Shown piece by piece: positions 7,139 through 16,537 of a DNA stretch of 64,000 nt; positions within the stretch are counted from its first letter, which is position 1, and every line of letters starts with the position of its first letter. The position numbers were made by a program, and so were the translations under genes. The stretch spans positions 372,001 to 436,000 of the forward strand of contig NZ_PDJE01000001.1 of the NCBI RefSeq assembly GCF_002563955.1. The letters run 5' to 3'. The notes beneath the pieces are model-generated. The model worked only from the letters and a program-made list of their open reading frames with translations, did no database searches and was not told the DNA's origin. Source of the stretch: Paramicrobacterium agarici. GTDB taxonomy: Bacteria; Actinomycetota; Actinomycetes; Actinomycetales; Microbacteriaceae.

Positions 7139-8056
7139 GTGGCCATTCCGAAGATCCTGCTCTACTACGTCTTCACACCGCTGAGCGACCCCGATGCGAT
7201 TCGCCTGTGGCAGCGCGATCTCTGCGAGTCGCTGAACCTGCGCGGCCGCATCCTCATCTCGAAAGACGGCATCAACGGTACGGTCGGCGGCGAGCTGAAC
7301 AGTGTCAAGCGCTACCTGCGCAAGACGCGCGAGTATGCCGCTTTCAAGAACATGGACGTCAAGTGGTCCGAGGGCACGGCGCTCGATGAGGGCGGGGCGA
7401 GTCTCGACTTTCCCAAACTCAGTGTCAAAGTGCGCGACGAAATCGTCTCATTCGGCGCACCGGGTGAGCTGAAGGTCGATGCCACGGGCGTCGTCGGCGG
7501 CGGCACGCACTTGAGCCCGCAGCAGGTGAACGAGCTCGTTGCCGATCGCGGCGACGACGTCGTGTTCTTCGACGGCCGCAACGCCTTCGAAGCCGAGATC
7601 GGGCATTTCAAGAACGCCGTGGTGCCCGACGTCGATACGACGCGCGACTTCGTCGACGTGCTCGACTCCGGTGCATACGACCACCTCAAAGACAAGCCCG
7701 TCGTCACGTACTGCACGGGCGGCATCCGCTGTGAAGTGCTCTCGAGTCTCATGCGCAATCGAGGGTTCAGCGAGGTCTACCAGATCGACGGCGGAATCGT
7801 GCGCTACGGAGAGCAGTTCGGCGACGACGGTCTCTGGGAGGGCTCGCTCTACGTCTTCGACAAGCGCATGAAGCTCGAGTTCTCAGAGAACGCTGCCGTC
7901 ATCGGCGCGTGCGCCGTCTGCGGGGCGACGACGAGCCACATGCAGAACTGCACAGAGCCCTCGTGCAGAACGCAGCTTGTCGTGTGCGATGCGCACGCAG
8001 CATCCGGTCCCCTCTGCGTCGTGCATCAGGGCGAAGACTCGCGTCACTCGTCGTAG
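7139..8056 (+). CDS. trhO: tRNA uridine hydroxylase, rhodanese-related (TrhO/YceA)
   Basis: A 305-residue protein of the YceA/TrhO family, which hydroxylates uridine-34 of certain tRNAs at C5 using oxygen. It has the N-terminal UPF0176 domain (LLYYVFTPL to about residue 100), then a rhodanese domain with active-site Cys near residue 191 in [12 protein letters not shown], then a Cys-rich tail ([14 protein letters not shown]). GTG 7139 is set by the TAAAAT box 6 nt upstream and fits the family N-terminus. Its last 13 nt overlap the convergent acidic-protein gene. Confidence 0.9.
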   Translation: MAIPKILLYYVFTPLSDPDAIRLWQRDLCESLNLRGRILISKDGINGTVGGELNSVKRYLRKTREYAAFKNMDVKWSEGTALDEGGASLDFPKLSVKVRDEIVSFGAPGELKVDATGVVGGGTHLSPQQVNELVADRGDDVVFFDGRNAFEAEIGHFKNAVVPDVDTTRDFVDVLDSGAYDHLKDKPVVTYCTGGIRCEVLSSLMRNRGFSEVYQIDGGIVRYGEQFGDDGLWEGSLYVFDKRMKLEFSENAAVIGACAVCGATTSHMQNCTEPSCRTQLVVCDAHAASGPLCVVHQGEDSRHSS

Positions 8057-8289
8057 TCGCTCGCGGGAATTCCTTCGTCGTAGTCGCTCGCTGACTCATA
8101 GTCATTGGCGTCGTCGAGCTCGGTCTCGGCATCGTCACCGTACCCGTGGGGTGTGACTCTCTCGTCGACGTCTTCGGGCGTCTGGCTGAGGTCGTCGCGA
8201 CTCTGCTCGATGACGTCGGCCTCGTTCGCCTCAGCATCCGAGAGCGAAGGATCATCGCCGAAGTTTGGTGTGAAGTCCGGGTCGCTCAT
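8044..8289 (-). CDS. small acidic protein of unknown function
   Basis: 81 residues, strongly acidic (Asp/Glu-rich throughout) with no hydrophobic segment, so probably soluble and largely disordered. The conserved-looking block is [19 protein letters not shown] (residues 11-29). The tail repeats ASDYDEG and ASDYDE. An AGAGGAG ribosome-binding site precedes the ATG at 8289. I recall similar unnamed proteins in Microbacteriaceae but no function. It overlaps trhO tail to tail by 13 nt. Confidence 0.7.
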   Translation of the reverse strand: MSDPDFTPNFGDDPSLSDAEANEADVIEQSRDDLSQTPEDVDERVTPHGYGDDAETELDDANDYESASDYDEGIPASDYDE

Positions 8290-8476
8290 AGTCCACTCCT
8301 CTCGTGTGATTCGACCGTACGGCGCGGCACACGCAACAGCAAGGCCTTCACAGAGACAGGTCAGCGAGTCCGGATGCTGCTCGCCAGCGAGAGCGCCCGG
8401 AAATCTCCGCCGTCAGAGGGATGCGCGGCGCGGCCTGCTCCGTCACACTGAGAGAAGCACAGCGAAAGGAGAAGGC

Positions 8477-9382
8477 GTGGGCGATCCCGGAGTGACGATC
8501 GAGTTCAGCAGCCTCACCAAGACCTTCGGCGGCTTTGCCGCTGTCAACGACATTTCATTCTCGGTCAAGCCGGGGCGCGTCACCGGGTTTCTCGGGCCGA
8601 ACGGCGCCGGAAAAACGACGAGCCTGCGCACGCTCCTGGGGCTCGTGAACCCGACGAGCGGTTCCGCGACGTTCGGCGGAACCCGCTACCGCGACCTGCC
8701 AACACCGCTCACGACCGTCGGCGCCGCTCTCGAGGCGGCGAGCTTCCATCCGGGACGTTCTGCGCGCCACCACCTCGAGATCTACGCGCGGGCCGCCGGT
8801 CTGCCCCTCGCCCGCGCACGCGAGGTGCTCACGCTCGTCGGCCTCGACCCGTTCGTCGACAAGCGCGTCGGCGGTTACTCGCTGGGCATGCGCCAGCGCC
8901 TCGGCCTCGCATACGCGATGCTCGGAGACCCCCGCGTGCTGGTTCTCGACGAGCCCGTGAATGGCCTCGACCCCGAGGGCATCAAGTGGATTCGCGAGCT
9001 GCTCAGGGGACTCGCGGCAGAGGGACGCACCGTACTGATCTCGTCGCACCTTCTGAGCGAGGTGCAGCAGACCGTCGACGATGTCGTGATCATCTCGAAG
9101 GGAGAGATCGTTCACGAGGGAACTCTCGCTGACCTCGACACGGGCGACCAGCTGCGCGTGCACGTGGACTCGCCCGATCGCGCGGCGCTTCAGGCGGCTC
9201 TCGAGTCGGCCGGCTTCGCGTTCGACGTGAGCCGCACCGGATTCATCGTGCGCGACGTCGAACCCGGCGCTGTCGGGCACGCCGCCTTTGTCTCGGGCGT
9301 TGAGCTGCACGTGCTGCAGCGCAAGTCATCGGGACTCGAAGAGAGATTCCTGTCGATCGTCGGCGGAGGTGATGTCGCATGA
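8477..9382 (+). CDS. ABC transporter ATP-binding protein
   Basis: 301 residues from GTG 8477, chosen because AAAGGAG lies 5-6 nt before it, although the frame stays open upstream. Walker A is GPNGAGKTT, the signature is SLGMRQR in GGYSLGMRQRLGLAYAML, and Walker B is VLVLDEPVNGLDPEG. The degenerate SxGM signature, in place of LSGGQ, is usual for the BcrA/NatA-like group. The C-terminal third is a regulatory extension. The stop overlaps the permease ATG. The probable role is an exporter for an antimicrobial peptide or ion, by family only. Confidence 0.9.
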   Translation: MGDPGVTIEFSSLTKTFGGFAAVNDISFSVKPGRVTGFLGPNGAGKTTSLRTLLGLVNPTSGSATFGGTRYRDLPTPLTTVGAALEAASFHPGRSARHHLEIYARAAGLPLARAREVLTLVGLDPFVDKRVGGYSLGMRQRLGLAYAMLGDPRVLVLDEPVNGLDPEGIKWIRELLRGLAAEGRTVLISSHLLSEVQQTVDDVVIISKGEIVHEGTLADLDTGDQLRVHVDSPDRAALQAALESAGFAFDVSRTGFIVRDVEPGAVGHAAFVSGVELHVLQRKSSGLEERFLSIVGGGDVA

Positions 9383-10200
9383 GTACGCTCATCGCTGCCA
9401 CGCGGGCGGAGTTCGCCAAGGTGTTCACGACGCGCATCTGGTGGATTCTGCTCATCATTCTCGCGGCCTACATCGCCTTGCTCTCGGGAGGGCTCGGCCT
9501 CGTGTTCGGCGCGACATCCGAGGGCCTCCTCGGAGCATCCGCCGGCGCAGAGCAGATGCCGACCGACGGTCTCGCGGTCACGATCTACAGCACGGCGACG
9601 AGCATCGGCTACGTCTTTCCGCTACTGCTCGGCGCTCTGGCCACAACGGGTGAGTTCCGGCATCAGACGCTCACGCCGACATTTCTCGCCACTCCCAAAC
9701 GCGGAGTCGTTCTGTCGGCGAAAATGATCGCCCTGTTCGTCGTCGGCGGCGGCTACGGCGTCGTCGCCCTCGCGTGCGCCGTCGGCGCTGGCTCCGCTGC
9801 CCTTGCCGCGTTCGGCATCGACACCGCCCTCGACTCCTCAGACACGTGGGCGCTGATCGGCCGATCGGTTCTCGCGATGGCCATCTGGACGATGCTCGGC
9901 GTGGGTCTCGGCTCGGTGATCCCCAACCAGGTGGCGACGATCGTGATCGTTCTCGCCTTCACGCAGTTCGTCGAACCCATTCTTCGCTCGATCGGCGCCC
10001 TCGCCGACTGGATCGGCCAGGTCACGAAGTGGCTGCCCGGCGCTGCGAGCGATGCCCTCGTCGGGGCGAGCTTCTACGGCATGATGGGCACAAGCGACAC
10101 GCAGCTCGAGTGGTGGGCCGGAGGCCTCGTTCTTCTCGCCATCGCGCTCGTCGTGACGGTTCTCGGGTGGCTCATCACGTGGCGCCGCGACGTCACGTGA
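9379..10200 (+). CDS. ABC transporter permease (ABC-2/BcrB-like)
   Basis: 273 residues with about six membrane segments: one near residues 20-45, another at about 70-90 (YVFPLLLGALATTGEFRHQT), two in the middle and two at the end. The GEFRHQTLTPTFLATP loop is the conserved feature of this permease group. It partners with the ATPase overlapping by ATGA and shares its expression. Substrate not inferable; bacitracin-type resistance transporters have this layout. Confidence 0.87.
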   Translation: MSTLIAATRAEFAKVFTTRIWWILLIILAAYIALLSGGLGLVFGATSEGLLGASAGAEQMPTDGLAVTIYSTATSIGYVFPLLLGALATTGEFRHQTLTPTFLATPKRGVVLSAKMIALFVVGGGYGVVALACAVGAGSAALAAFGIDTALDSSDTWALIGRSVLAMAIWTMLGVGLGSVIPNQVATIVIVLAFTQFVEPILRSIGALADWIGQVTKWLPGAASDALVGASFYGMMGTSDTQLEWWAGGLVLLAIALVVTVLGWLITWRRDVT

Positions 10201-10262
10201 TCGCGATAGACGGATGCTGTGAGTCGCACAGCGGCTCCCAGTTGCCGCCTGTGCACCAAACG

Positions 10263-10268
10263 TAGGAT
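10263..10268 (+). promoter_or_regulatory. -10 box of leaderless coiled-coil protein gene
   Basis: TAGGAT followed by 6 nt and ATG 10275; no ribosome-binding site. Confidence 0.6.
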
Positions 10269-10274
10269 TGAGCT

Positions 10275-11690
10275 ATGGAAATCGTCGTTATCCTCGCAGT
10301 GCTGCTCGTGGGCGGCGCCGTCACCTACTTCGTTCTCGGGGCGCGACGCAGAAAGCGCGCCGTCACGGAGCGGCAGCAGGCAAGCGCGCAGATCGATGCG
10401 CTCGAGGTCGAGGCGGGTCAGGCGCTCGTGCGTGCCGACGAGCGCATTCTCCTCGCCGACGACGAGCTCGGGTTCATCACTGTCGAGTTCGGTGAGCAGG
10501 TCATCTCGCAGTTCCGCAGTGCGCTCGCCGACGCCCGCGGCTCCCTGACCGAGGCGTTCCGCCTCAACCAGCTGCTGCACGACGAGAAGCCCGACACCCC
10601 AGACGAGCGGCGAAGCATGTCGCAGGGCATCGTCAGACACTGCTCGAACATCGAGACAACGCTCGGTGAGCAGACGGCGGCCGTCTCGAAGCTCCGTGAG
10701 TCCATGCGCGGGCTTCCGGATGCTGTCGCGTCGGCGCGCGGCGACATTACGACGGTGCGCGAGCGCGTCGAGCCGGCGCGGCGCGCCCTCGCCGCAGCAT
10801 CCGACCGCTATGCCGAGTCTGCACTGCGATCTGTCGCGCCCAACGTCGAGCAGGCGGAGCGCCTCATCGAGTTCAGCGAGCGCAGCCTGCAGATCGCCGA
10901 AGAGAAGCACTCCGAGCGCCTCGCGATTCCCGCGAGCAAAGCGCTGACGGTGGCGCGCGAGAGCGTCTCTCGCGCCGATGGACTCCTGCGTGCGGTGAGC
11001 GACTTCGAGATGGAGGCGCTGTCGGCCGAATCGACGTTGGCCGCGGTGATCGAGGACTCGCGCAGCGACATCATCGCGGCACGCGAGGTCGCGGAGCGTC
11101 CCGCCGATCTGGGGCCCGCGATCGAGCGTCTGCGTCACGAGACCGACGCCGTCGCGCAGCAGACGGGCAAGCGCGATCCCTTCGAGACGCTCTCTCGACT
11201 GCGCGACGCTAACTCAGCGCTCGACGCGATCATGGACCGCATCACGCAGAAGCGCAACGACGAAGAGCGCATGCGCAGCCAGCTGCCGCACGCGATCGAC
11301 GACGCCGAGAGGCAGATCGCTGCGGCCACGAACATCGTCGACAACTACCAGGCGCCCGTCGGCCCCGACGCTCGCACGCGTCTCGCAGAAGCCCGCCGGA
11401 TGCTCGACGGCGCGCGCACGGAGTCCGACACCGGCACCGCCGTCGCGAACGCGCGTCGTGCGGCAGATCTTGCCTCGGAGGCCGCGCGCATCGCCCACAA
11501 CGACATCCAGCAGGGTGGAATGTACGGCATGCCCGGCTACGGCCCGCAGCGCGGCATGTATGGGCGCGGTGGCTACGGGCGTGGTGGGTATGGACGCGGT
11601 GGCCTCGGCGGCGGCGACATGCTCACGGGCATTCTCGGTGGCATGGTCGTCGGTGGTCTCCTCGATGACATGGGTGACATGTTCGACTGA
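10275..11690 (+). CDS. membrane-anchored coiled-coil protein, TPM-protein-like without TPM domain
   Basis: 471 residues: one N-terminal membrane helix (about 3-21), a basic stop-transfer patch RRRKR, then roughly 370 residues of Ala/Glu/Arg-rich helix predicted to be coiled coil. The tail (about residues 415-471) is Gly/Tyr/Met-rich, with YGRGG repeats and a final hydrophobic GGMVVGGLLDDM. Actinobacterial TPM-domain proteins carry this coiled-coil and Gly-rich tail after an extracellular TPM domain; here the protein starts at the membrane helix and the TPM domain is absent. A leaderless promoter fixes the start, so this is not a mis-called start. Function unknown, envelope-linked by location. 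Confidence 0.7.
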   Translation: MEIVVILAVLLVGGAVTYFVLGARRRKRAVTERQQASAQIDALEVEAGQALVRADERILLADDELGFITVEFGEQVISQFRSALADARGSLTEAFRLNQLLHDEKPDTPDERRSMSQGIVRHCSNIETTLGEQTAAVSKLRESMRGLPDAVASARGDITTVRERVEPARRALAAASDRYAESALRSVAPNVEQAERLIEFSERSLQIAEEKHSERLAIPASKALTVARESVSRADGLLRAVSDFEMEALSAESTLAAVIEDSRSDIIAAREVAERPADLGPAIERLRHETDAVAQQTGKRDPFETLSRLRDANSALDAIMDRITQKRNDEERMRSQLPHAIDDAERQIAAATNIVDNYQAPVGPDARTRLAEARRMLDGARTESDTGTAVANARRAADLASEAARIAHNDIQQGGMYGMPGYGPQRGMYGRGGYGRGGYGRGGLGGGDMLTGILGGMVVGGLLDDMGDMFD

Positions 11691-11729
11691 GGCACAGTCG
11701 AGTGCTTTCGGCGACCGGCGGTGCAGGCA

Positions 11730-11735
11730 TAGGCT
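11730..11735 (+). promoter_or_regulatory. -10 box of leaderless acrylyl-CoA reductase-like gene
   Basis: TAGGCT, then GGCCGC, then ATG 11742: the standard 6-nt leaderless spacing of this window. Confidence 0.6.
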
Positions 11736-11741
11736 GGCCGC

Positions 11742-12749
11742 ATGACGTTTCGCGCATGGTGGATCGAGAAGAACGAGGATGCCGAGGGCACAACGCAGCA
11801 GACCGCGAGCTTGACCGATCTCGGACCCGCCGCTCTGCGCTCAGGCGACACATGGGTCGACCTGGCGGCATCAAGCGTCAACTACAAGGATGCTCTCGCC
11901 CTGACCGGCGGCGCCGGAATCGTTCGCGAGTGGCCGCTCATTCCGGGCATCGACGTCGTGGGAACCGTGCGCTCGTCGGACTCCGGACTGTGGACGCCGG
12001 GAGAGCACGTTCTGCTCAACGGCGCCGGGCTCGGTGAGAGCCGACACGGAGGCCTCGCGGAGGTGGCGCGCGTTGACGGGGAACAGCTCGTTCGTGTTCC
12101 GCAGCGCTTCACCCCGACGCAAGCCGCCGCCATTGGAACGGCGGGGTTCACGGCAATGCTCGCCGTGCTCGCCATCGAGAAGCATGGCGTCGAACCGGGC
12201 GATGGTCCGATTCTCGTCACGGGTGCCGCGGGCGGCGTCGGCTCCGTCACGATCGCCCTTCTCGCGCACCTCGGCTACGAGGTCGTCGCCTCGACGGGCC
12301 GAGGCGAGAGCGAGGGCGATTACCTGCGGCACCTCGGCGCGACAGACATCGTGGATCGGCATGAGCTGAGCGACGAAGCGGGAAAACCGCTGCAGAAGCA
12401 GCGGTGGACGGCGGTGGCGGATGCTGTCGGCAGCACGACGCTCGCCAATGCACTCGCGCAGACGCAGTACGGCGGCATCGTCACAGCATGCGGTCTCGCC
12501 CAGGGCGCCGATCTCCCGGCGACCGTCGTTCCGTTCATCTTGCGCGGTGTCACGCTCGCCGGGGTGAATTCCGTGGATGCTCCGCACGAGCTGCGCGAGG
12601 AGGCGTGGACCCGCCTCGCGCAGAATCTCGACATCGACCTGCTCGACGAGATGACAGAGGTCTACGCGCTTGCCGACGCGCGCTCCGTTGCCGACCAGGT
12701 GCTCGCGGGTTCCGTTCGGGGACGCGCCGTCATCGACGTGACTCAGTAA
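11742..12749 (+). CDS. YhdH-like quinone/acrylyl-CoA reductase (MDR family)
   Basis: 335 residues of a zinc-free medium-chain dehydrogenase. Visible are the SSVNYKDALALTGG segment with the family Lys/Asp, IPGIDVVGTV, the cofactor fold around ILVTGAAGGVGSVTIALL, and VTACGLAQGADLPATVVPFILRG in pieces typical of YhdH. E. coli YhdH (AcuI) reduces acryloyl-CoA with NADPH, protecting cells from acrylate; the same reaction is likely but unproven. It is a single-gene unit facing the convergent PH-like gene 14 nt downstream. Confidence 0.85.
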   Translation: MTFRAWWIEKNEDAEGTTQQTASLTDLGPAALRSGDTWVDLAASSVNYKDALALTGGAGIVREWPLIPGIDVVGTVRSSDSGLWTPGEHVLLNGAGLGESRHGGLAEVARVDGEQLVRVPQRFTPTQAAAIGTAGFTAMLAVLAIEKHGVEPGDGPILVTGAAGGVGSVTIALLAHLGYEVVASTGRGESEGDYLRHLGATDIVDRHELSDEAGKPLQKQRWTAVADAVGSTTLANALAQTQYGGIVTACGLAQGADLPATVVPFILRGVTLAGVNSVDAPHELREEAWTRLAQNLDIDLLDEMTEVYALADARSVADQVLAGSVRGRAVIDVTQ

Positions 12750-12762
12750 CGCTCAGCGGCCG

Positions 12763-13410
12763 TCAGCTGTCAGACGTCGTCGGGCCAGACTTCTTGGGCC
12801 CCGACTTCTTCGGTCGAGATTTCTGAGGATCAGGCTTCTGCGCGCTGGGCTTCTGCCCAGAGGGCTTCTTTCCACTGGACTTCTGCCCGCCAGACTTCTG
12901 CCCGCCAGACTTCGGGGCGTCGGACTTCGGCACCGACCGCTTCTTCTTGGGCGTCGCCTGCTTCTTCGCGTCTCCGCCTGCCTCGGCATCCTTCTCGGCA
13001 ACGCTCGCGACGGCCTTCGTTCGCGGTTTCGCGTGGTGAATGCGCACCTTGTGGGGCTTGCGCTCTTCGAGGCGCAGCGCAGCGATCAGCTCGACGCCCT
13101 TGCGCGTCGACACGAGCACGCGCCGGAACTCCTCGTCGACGAGGTCGATTACGACGGCCGGTCGGGCTCCCTTGAGAACGAGAAAGTCCTTGCCTCCGTG
13201 AAACTTCCACTGGCCGACCGCGAGCGTGAGCGGAACCGCGGTGCCCGGCGCGCGAACCCCGCGCACCCAGATCCACGGGTCGTCGGTGAGGGCGACAGAG
13301 CGAATGCTGTCGCGCGGAATCACGAGGGAGTCCTTGCGGTGAGCAAGCATCTTCTCTGCCGCGGTCAGCTTGATCTCAAGTCGATCGGAGTGCAGCAGAA
13401 TTGACGCCAT
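12763..13410 (-). CDS. PH-like protein with ten-fold Lys/Ser/Pro pentapeptide tail
   Basis: 215 residues. Residues 1-115 look like a small beta-rich PH-like domain (MASILLHSDRLEIKLTAAEK start, VPLTLAVGQWKFHGGKDFLV). Residues 120-160 are basic, and residues 161-210 are ten in-register pentapeptides such as PKSGG, QKSGG, QKSSG, KKPSG and KKSGP. The tail is highly cationic and likely disordered, reminiscent of nucleic-acid-binding or wall-binding tails. The matching DNA is a 15-bp tandem repeat. CAGACT lies 6 nt upstream of the ATG, a weak leaderless promoter. Function not known. Confidence 0.65.
   Translation of the reverse strand: MASILLHSDRLEIKLTAAEKMLAHRKDSLVIPRDSIRSVALTDDPWIWVRGVRAPGTAVPLTLAVGQWKFHGGKDFLVLKGARPAVVIDLVDEEFRRVLVSTRKGVELIAALRLEERKPHKVRIHHAKPRTKAVASVAEKDAEAGGDAKKQATPKKKRSVPKSDAPKSGGQKSGGQKSSGKKPSGQKPSAQKPDPQKSRPKKSGPKKSGPTTSDS
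12781..12930 (-). repeat. 15-bp tandem repeat, ten units, encoding a pentapeptide tail
   Basis: Ten consecutive 15-bp units in frame with the PH-like protein gene, each encoding [PQK]-K-[SP]-x-x. Units nearest the middle (KSGGQ, KSGGQ) are almost identical and the ends diverge, as in a slipped-strand microsatellite-like array under protein-level constraint. Confidence 0.8.
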
Positions 13411-13504
13411 GCATCTAGTCTGCCGCGTATATTCCGGTAGCGGGATGGTGAAACCTCACAAAGAGGTAACACCCAGTTTGGTCACAGGCGATCAGGAGCC
13501 GCGC

Positions 13505-14209
13505 TCAGAGCTCCCGAACCGAGAGGGGCTCCTCGACAGCGCCGTCGCCAACGCGGCGCACGCGGTACACGGGGCGGTCTGGTCGCTCGGCGACCGCCTC
13601 GACCACGACACCATCGCGCAGCATGACTGCGGCGTGATCGTCAACCGCGATTCCGTCAGTCAGCTCGCCTGCCGCCACCCAGCGCTGGTACTTCTCGCGA
13701 CGTCCCTCTTCGCCGAGGTAGTGCGGGCATGCGCTGCCTGCGACGAACCCCAGCCCGTCGCGAAGCGGCGCGAGCGGTCCGTACGAGTCGGTTGACGACG
13801 CCTCGAACCAGCAGTTCATTCCCGCGCTGATTCCCGCCAGCACCGTGCCGTTCGCGGCGGCCTCGCGCAGAATTTCGGGGAGACCGTGCAGTCGCCACAC
13901 GGCGAGCAGGTTCGCCGTCGATCCGCCGCCGACATAGATCACGTCCTGGTCGAGAAGAACGCGCGGGTCGGTGTACCCCCACGGGTCCTGACCGAAGAGC
14001 GACAGCACACGCGTTTCAGCGCGGCCGTCGAACGCGTCTTCAAAGCGCCGGCCGTAGCTGTCGGCGTCTCCGCTCGCGGTCGGCACAAAGCAGACGCGTG
14101 GCGTGGCAGCATCCGTCAGTCCGAGAATGTAATCGTCGATCAGCGACGGCCTGTCGGGCGCCACCGAGAATCCTCCGCCGCCGAGCGCGACGATCGTGCC
14201 GGCGATCAT
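13505..14209 (-). CDS. peptidase S51 family / type 1 glutamine amidotransferase-like protein
   Basis: 234 residues of the peptidase E / cyanophycinase-type fold. The nucleophile Ser is in [11 protein letters not shown], the glycine-rich strand is [16 protein letters not shown], and the [12 protein letters not shown] block carries the family His/Glu region. Peptidase E cleaves Asp-X dipeptides; other members have different substrates, so only the class is certain. The ATG overlaps the hemL stop as ATGA, which makes it the last gene of the heme operon, an association with no obvious biochemical link. Confidence 0.85.
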   Translation of the reverse strand: MIAGTIVALGGGGFSVAPDRPSLIDDYILGLTDAATPRVCFVPTASGDADSYGRRFEDAFDGRAETRVLSLFGQDPWGYTDPRVLLDQDVIYVGGGSTANLLAVWRLHGLPEILREAAANGTVLAGISAGMNCWFEASSTDSYGPLAPLRDGLGFVAGSACPHYLGEEGRREKYQRWVAAGELTDGIAVDDHAAVMLRDGVVVEAVAERPDRPVYRVRRVGDGAVEEPLSVREL

Positions 14210-15537
14210 GGGGCCGAAGCGGATGCTGCGGCACGCGCAGCCGTGGGAAGCGCGTCAATGATGCGGCTCACTGCGCGCTCGTCGTGCGCGGCAGTGACGA
14301 ACCATGCCTCGAACACGCTCGGAGGCAGTGCGACGCCCGCGTCGAGCATCGCGTGGAAGAACGGCGGGTAGCGCCACGTCTGCTGCGCCTGCATGTCGGC
14401 GTAGTCGACGGGAGGCGTCTCGGTGAACGCAAAGCTGAACAGGTTGCCCGCACGCTGCACCTGGTGGGCGACGCCCTCCCGCGCAAGTGCCTCGGAGACG
14501 GCCTGCGCGAGCGTGTCTGCTGTGCTGTCGAGGTGCGCGTAGACCTCGGGCGTCGCGTGCTCGAGCGTGGCGATTCCGGCGGCCATCGCGACGGGATTCC
14601 CTGAGAGCGTTCCCGCCTGATACACGGGACCCGTCGGCGCGAGATGCTCCATGACGTCGGCGCGGCCGCCGAGCGCGGCAACCGGCATCCCTCCCCCAAT
14701 GACCTTGCCGAACGTGAACAGGTCTGGCTGGTACGCCGGCCCTTCGCCCGTGCTCAGCCCCCAGTAGCCTGCCGCTGTCACGCGGAATCCGGTCAGCACT
14801 TCGTCGAGAATGAGCAGCGATCCATTTTCGTGAGCGATGTCGGCGAGCGCGGCGTTGAAGCCGGGCTTCGGCGCAAGCACACCCATGTTGGCGGATGCTG
14901 CCTCGACAATGATCGCGGCGATGCGATCACCGTGCTCAGCGACCGCTGCGCGCACGGCGTCGATGTCGTTGTACGGCAGCACGAGCGTCTGCGCAGCGAT
15001 CGGCGCGGGAACGCCGGCCGAGCCGGGCAGCGCCATGGTCGCAACTCCGGACCCGGCGGCAGCCAGCAGGCCGTCGGAATGGCCGTGATAGTGCCCGGCG
15101 AACTTGATGAGAAGATCGCGGCCCGTGTAGCCCCGCGCAAGGCGAATCGCGCTCATCGTGGCTTCGGTTCCGGTCGACACGAGACGGAGCTGCTCGATCG
15201 GGTGAACCGTTTCTCCGTTCGCCCCTGCGCCGGCCACGCGTGATTCGACGAGCTCGGCAAGCTCGGTCTCGCTCGGAGTCGAGGCGCCGAACGAGAGGCC
15301 GAGCGCCGCGGCATCCTGCACCGCCTTCACGACCGCTGGGTGGGCGTGGCCCAGAATCGCCGGCCCCCACGAGGCGACGAGATCGACGAACTCGCTGCCC
15401 TCGGCGTCGTAGACGTACGGCCCCTCGGCGCGCACGAGAAAGCGGGGAGTTCCGCCGACGGATCCGTACGCGCGAACCGGCGAGTTCACGCCGCCGGGAA
15501 TCGCCCGCTTTGCCCGCTCGAAGAGCTCGTTGTTCAC
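14206..15537 (-). CDS. hemL: glutamate-1-semialdehyde 2,1-aminomutase
   Basis: 443 residues from GTG 15537, beginning [20 protein letters not shown]. It converts glutamate-1-semialdehyde to 5-aminolevulinate with PLP, the second step of C5 heme synthesis. The PLP Lys lies in [19 protein letters not shown]; the substrate motifs [11 protein letters not shown] and [13 protein letters not shown] are present. The frame is open far upstream, but GTG 15537 overlaps the hemB stop (GTGA) and gives the family N-terminus. It is coupled to hemB before it and a peptidase gene after it. Confidence 0.96.
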   Translation of the reverse strand: MNNELFERAKRAIPGGVNSPVRAYGSVGGTPRFLVRAEGPYVYDAEGSEFVDLVASWGPAILGHAHPAVVKAVQDAAALGLSFGASTPSETELAELVESRVAGAGANGETVHPIEQLRLVSTGTEATMSAIRLARGYTGRDLLIKFAGHYHGHSDGLLAAAGSGVATMALPGSAGVPAPIAAQTLVLPYNDIDAVRAAVAEHGDRIAAIIVEAASANMGVLAPKPGFNAALADIAHENGSLLILDEVLTGFRVTAAGYWGLSTGEGPAYQPDLFTFGKVIGGGMPVAALGGRADVMEHLAPTGPVYQAGTLSGNPVAMAAGIATLEHATPEVYAHLDSTADTLAQAVSEALAREGVAHQVQRAGNLFSFAFTETPPVDYADMQAQQTWRYPPFFHAMLDAGVALPPSVFEAWFVTAAHDERAVSRIIDALPTAARAAASASAP

Positions 15538-16508
15538 TTGATCCACCCTGCGATCTCTGTTGCCCAGTAGGTGAGTACGGTGTCGGCGCCTGCGCGGCGA
15601 ATGCCGAGAACAGACTCGAGGATGCTGGCGCGACGATCGATCCATCCCTGCGACGCCGCGGCTTCGATCATGGCGTACTCCCCAGAGATCTGGTAGGCCC
15701 ACACGGGGACGTCGCTGATCTCGGCAACGTCGCTGAGCACGTCGAGGTAGCTCATGGCGGGCTTCACCATGACGATGTCCGCGCCCTCGGCGAGGTCGAG
15801 CGTGGCCTCGCGCAGGCCCTCGCGGCGGTTGGCGGGGTCTTGCTGGTAGGTGCGGCGATCGCCCTGCAGCTGCGAGTCGACGGCTTCGCGGAAGGGCCCG
15901 TAGAACGCAGACGAGTACTTGGCGGCGTAGGCAAGCACTGCCGTGTCGGTGTGGCCTGCGGTATCGAGGGCATCGCGCACGACGGCGACTTGGCCGTCCA
16001 TCATGCCGCTGAGGCCGAGAATGCTCGACCCGGCGTTCGCCTGGGCGACCGCCATGTCGGCGTATCGCTCGAGCGTCGTGTCGTTGTCGACGTGCCCGGC
16101 GGCGTCGAGAACGCCGCAGTGCCCGTGGTCGGTGAACTCGTCGAGGCACAGGTCGGTCTGCACGACGAGGGCGTCGCCCACCTCACGCTGCAGTCGCTCG
16201 GTGGCGCGGTTCAGGATGCCGTCGGGGTCAGTCGCCTGCGATCCTGTCGCGTCGCGCACGCTCGGGATGCCGAAGAGCATGACCCCGCCGATGCCGGCGT
16301 GCGCAGCCTCGTCAGCCGCGCGCGCGAGGGACTCCATGGAGTGCTGGACGACGCCGGGCATCGAGCCGATGGGAACCGGCTCCGACGCATCTTCGCGCAC
16401 GAACATCGGCAGCACGAGATCGGCGGGATGCAGCCGGGTCTCGGCGACGAGACGCCGCATCGCAGGAGTTGTGCGAAGACGGCGAGGACGGATGCGCGGA
16501 GGCGTCAC
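15534..16508 (-). CDS. hemB: delta-aminolevulinic acid dehydratase (porphobilinogen synthase)
   Basis: 324 residues from GTG 16508. It condenses two 5-aminolevulinates to porphobilinogen. The Schiff-base lysines are K197 ([11 protein letters not shown]) and K249 ([12 protein letters not shown]). The metal site reads C121-L-D-E with a later C131 (DHGHCG), so Cys-x-Asp replaces the three-Cys zinc site of enteric enzymes; I believe this is usual in actinobacteria. It follows hemD by 29 nt and overlaps hemL. Confidence 0.96.
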   Translation of the reverse strand: MTPPRIRPRRLRTTPAMRRLVAETRLHPADLVLPMFVREDASEPVPIGSMPGVVQHSMESLARAADEAAHAGIGGVMLFGIPSVRDATGSQATDPDGILNRATERLQREVGDALVVQTDLCLDEFTDHGHCGVLDAAGHVDNDTTLERYADMAVAQANAGSSILGLSGMMDGQVAVVRDALDTAGHTDTAVLAYAAKYSSAFYGPFREAVDSQLQGDRRTYQQDPANRREGLREATLDLAEGADIVMVKPAMSYLDVLSDVAEISDVPVWAYQISGEYAMIEAAASQGWIDRRASILESVLGIRRAGADTVLTYWATEIAGWIK

Positions 16509-16537
16509 GTGTTCTCCATTCGATCGGCGGCGAGCCG

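Noticed and set aside
14206..16149. 647-residue frame extending hemL upstream
   Set aside because: The extension is the antisense-like low-complexity shadow of hemB on the same strand; the GTG at 15537 gives the normal enzyme.
15534..16508. HemB Cys-to-Asp change in the zinc motif as a novel variant
   Set aside because: [12 protein letters not shown] is, as I recall, the usual actinobacterial form, so it is lineage-typical.
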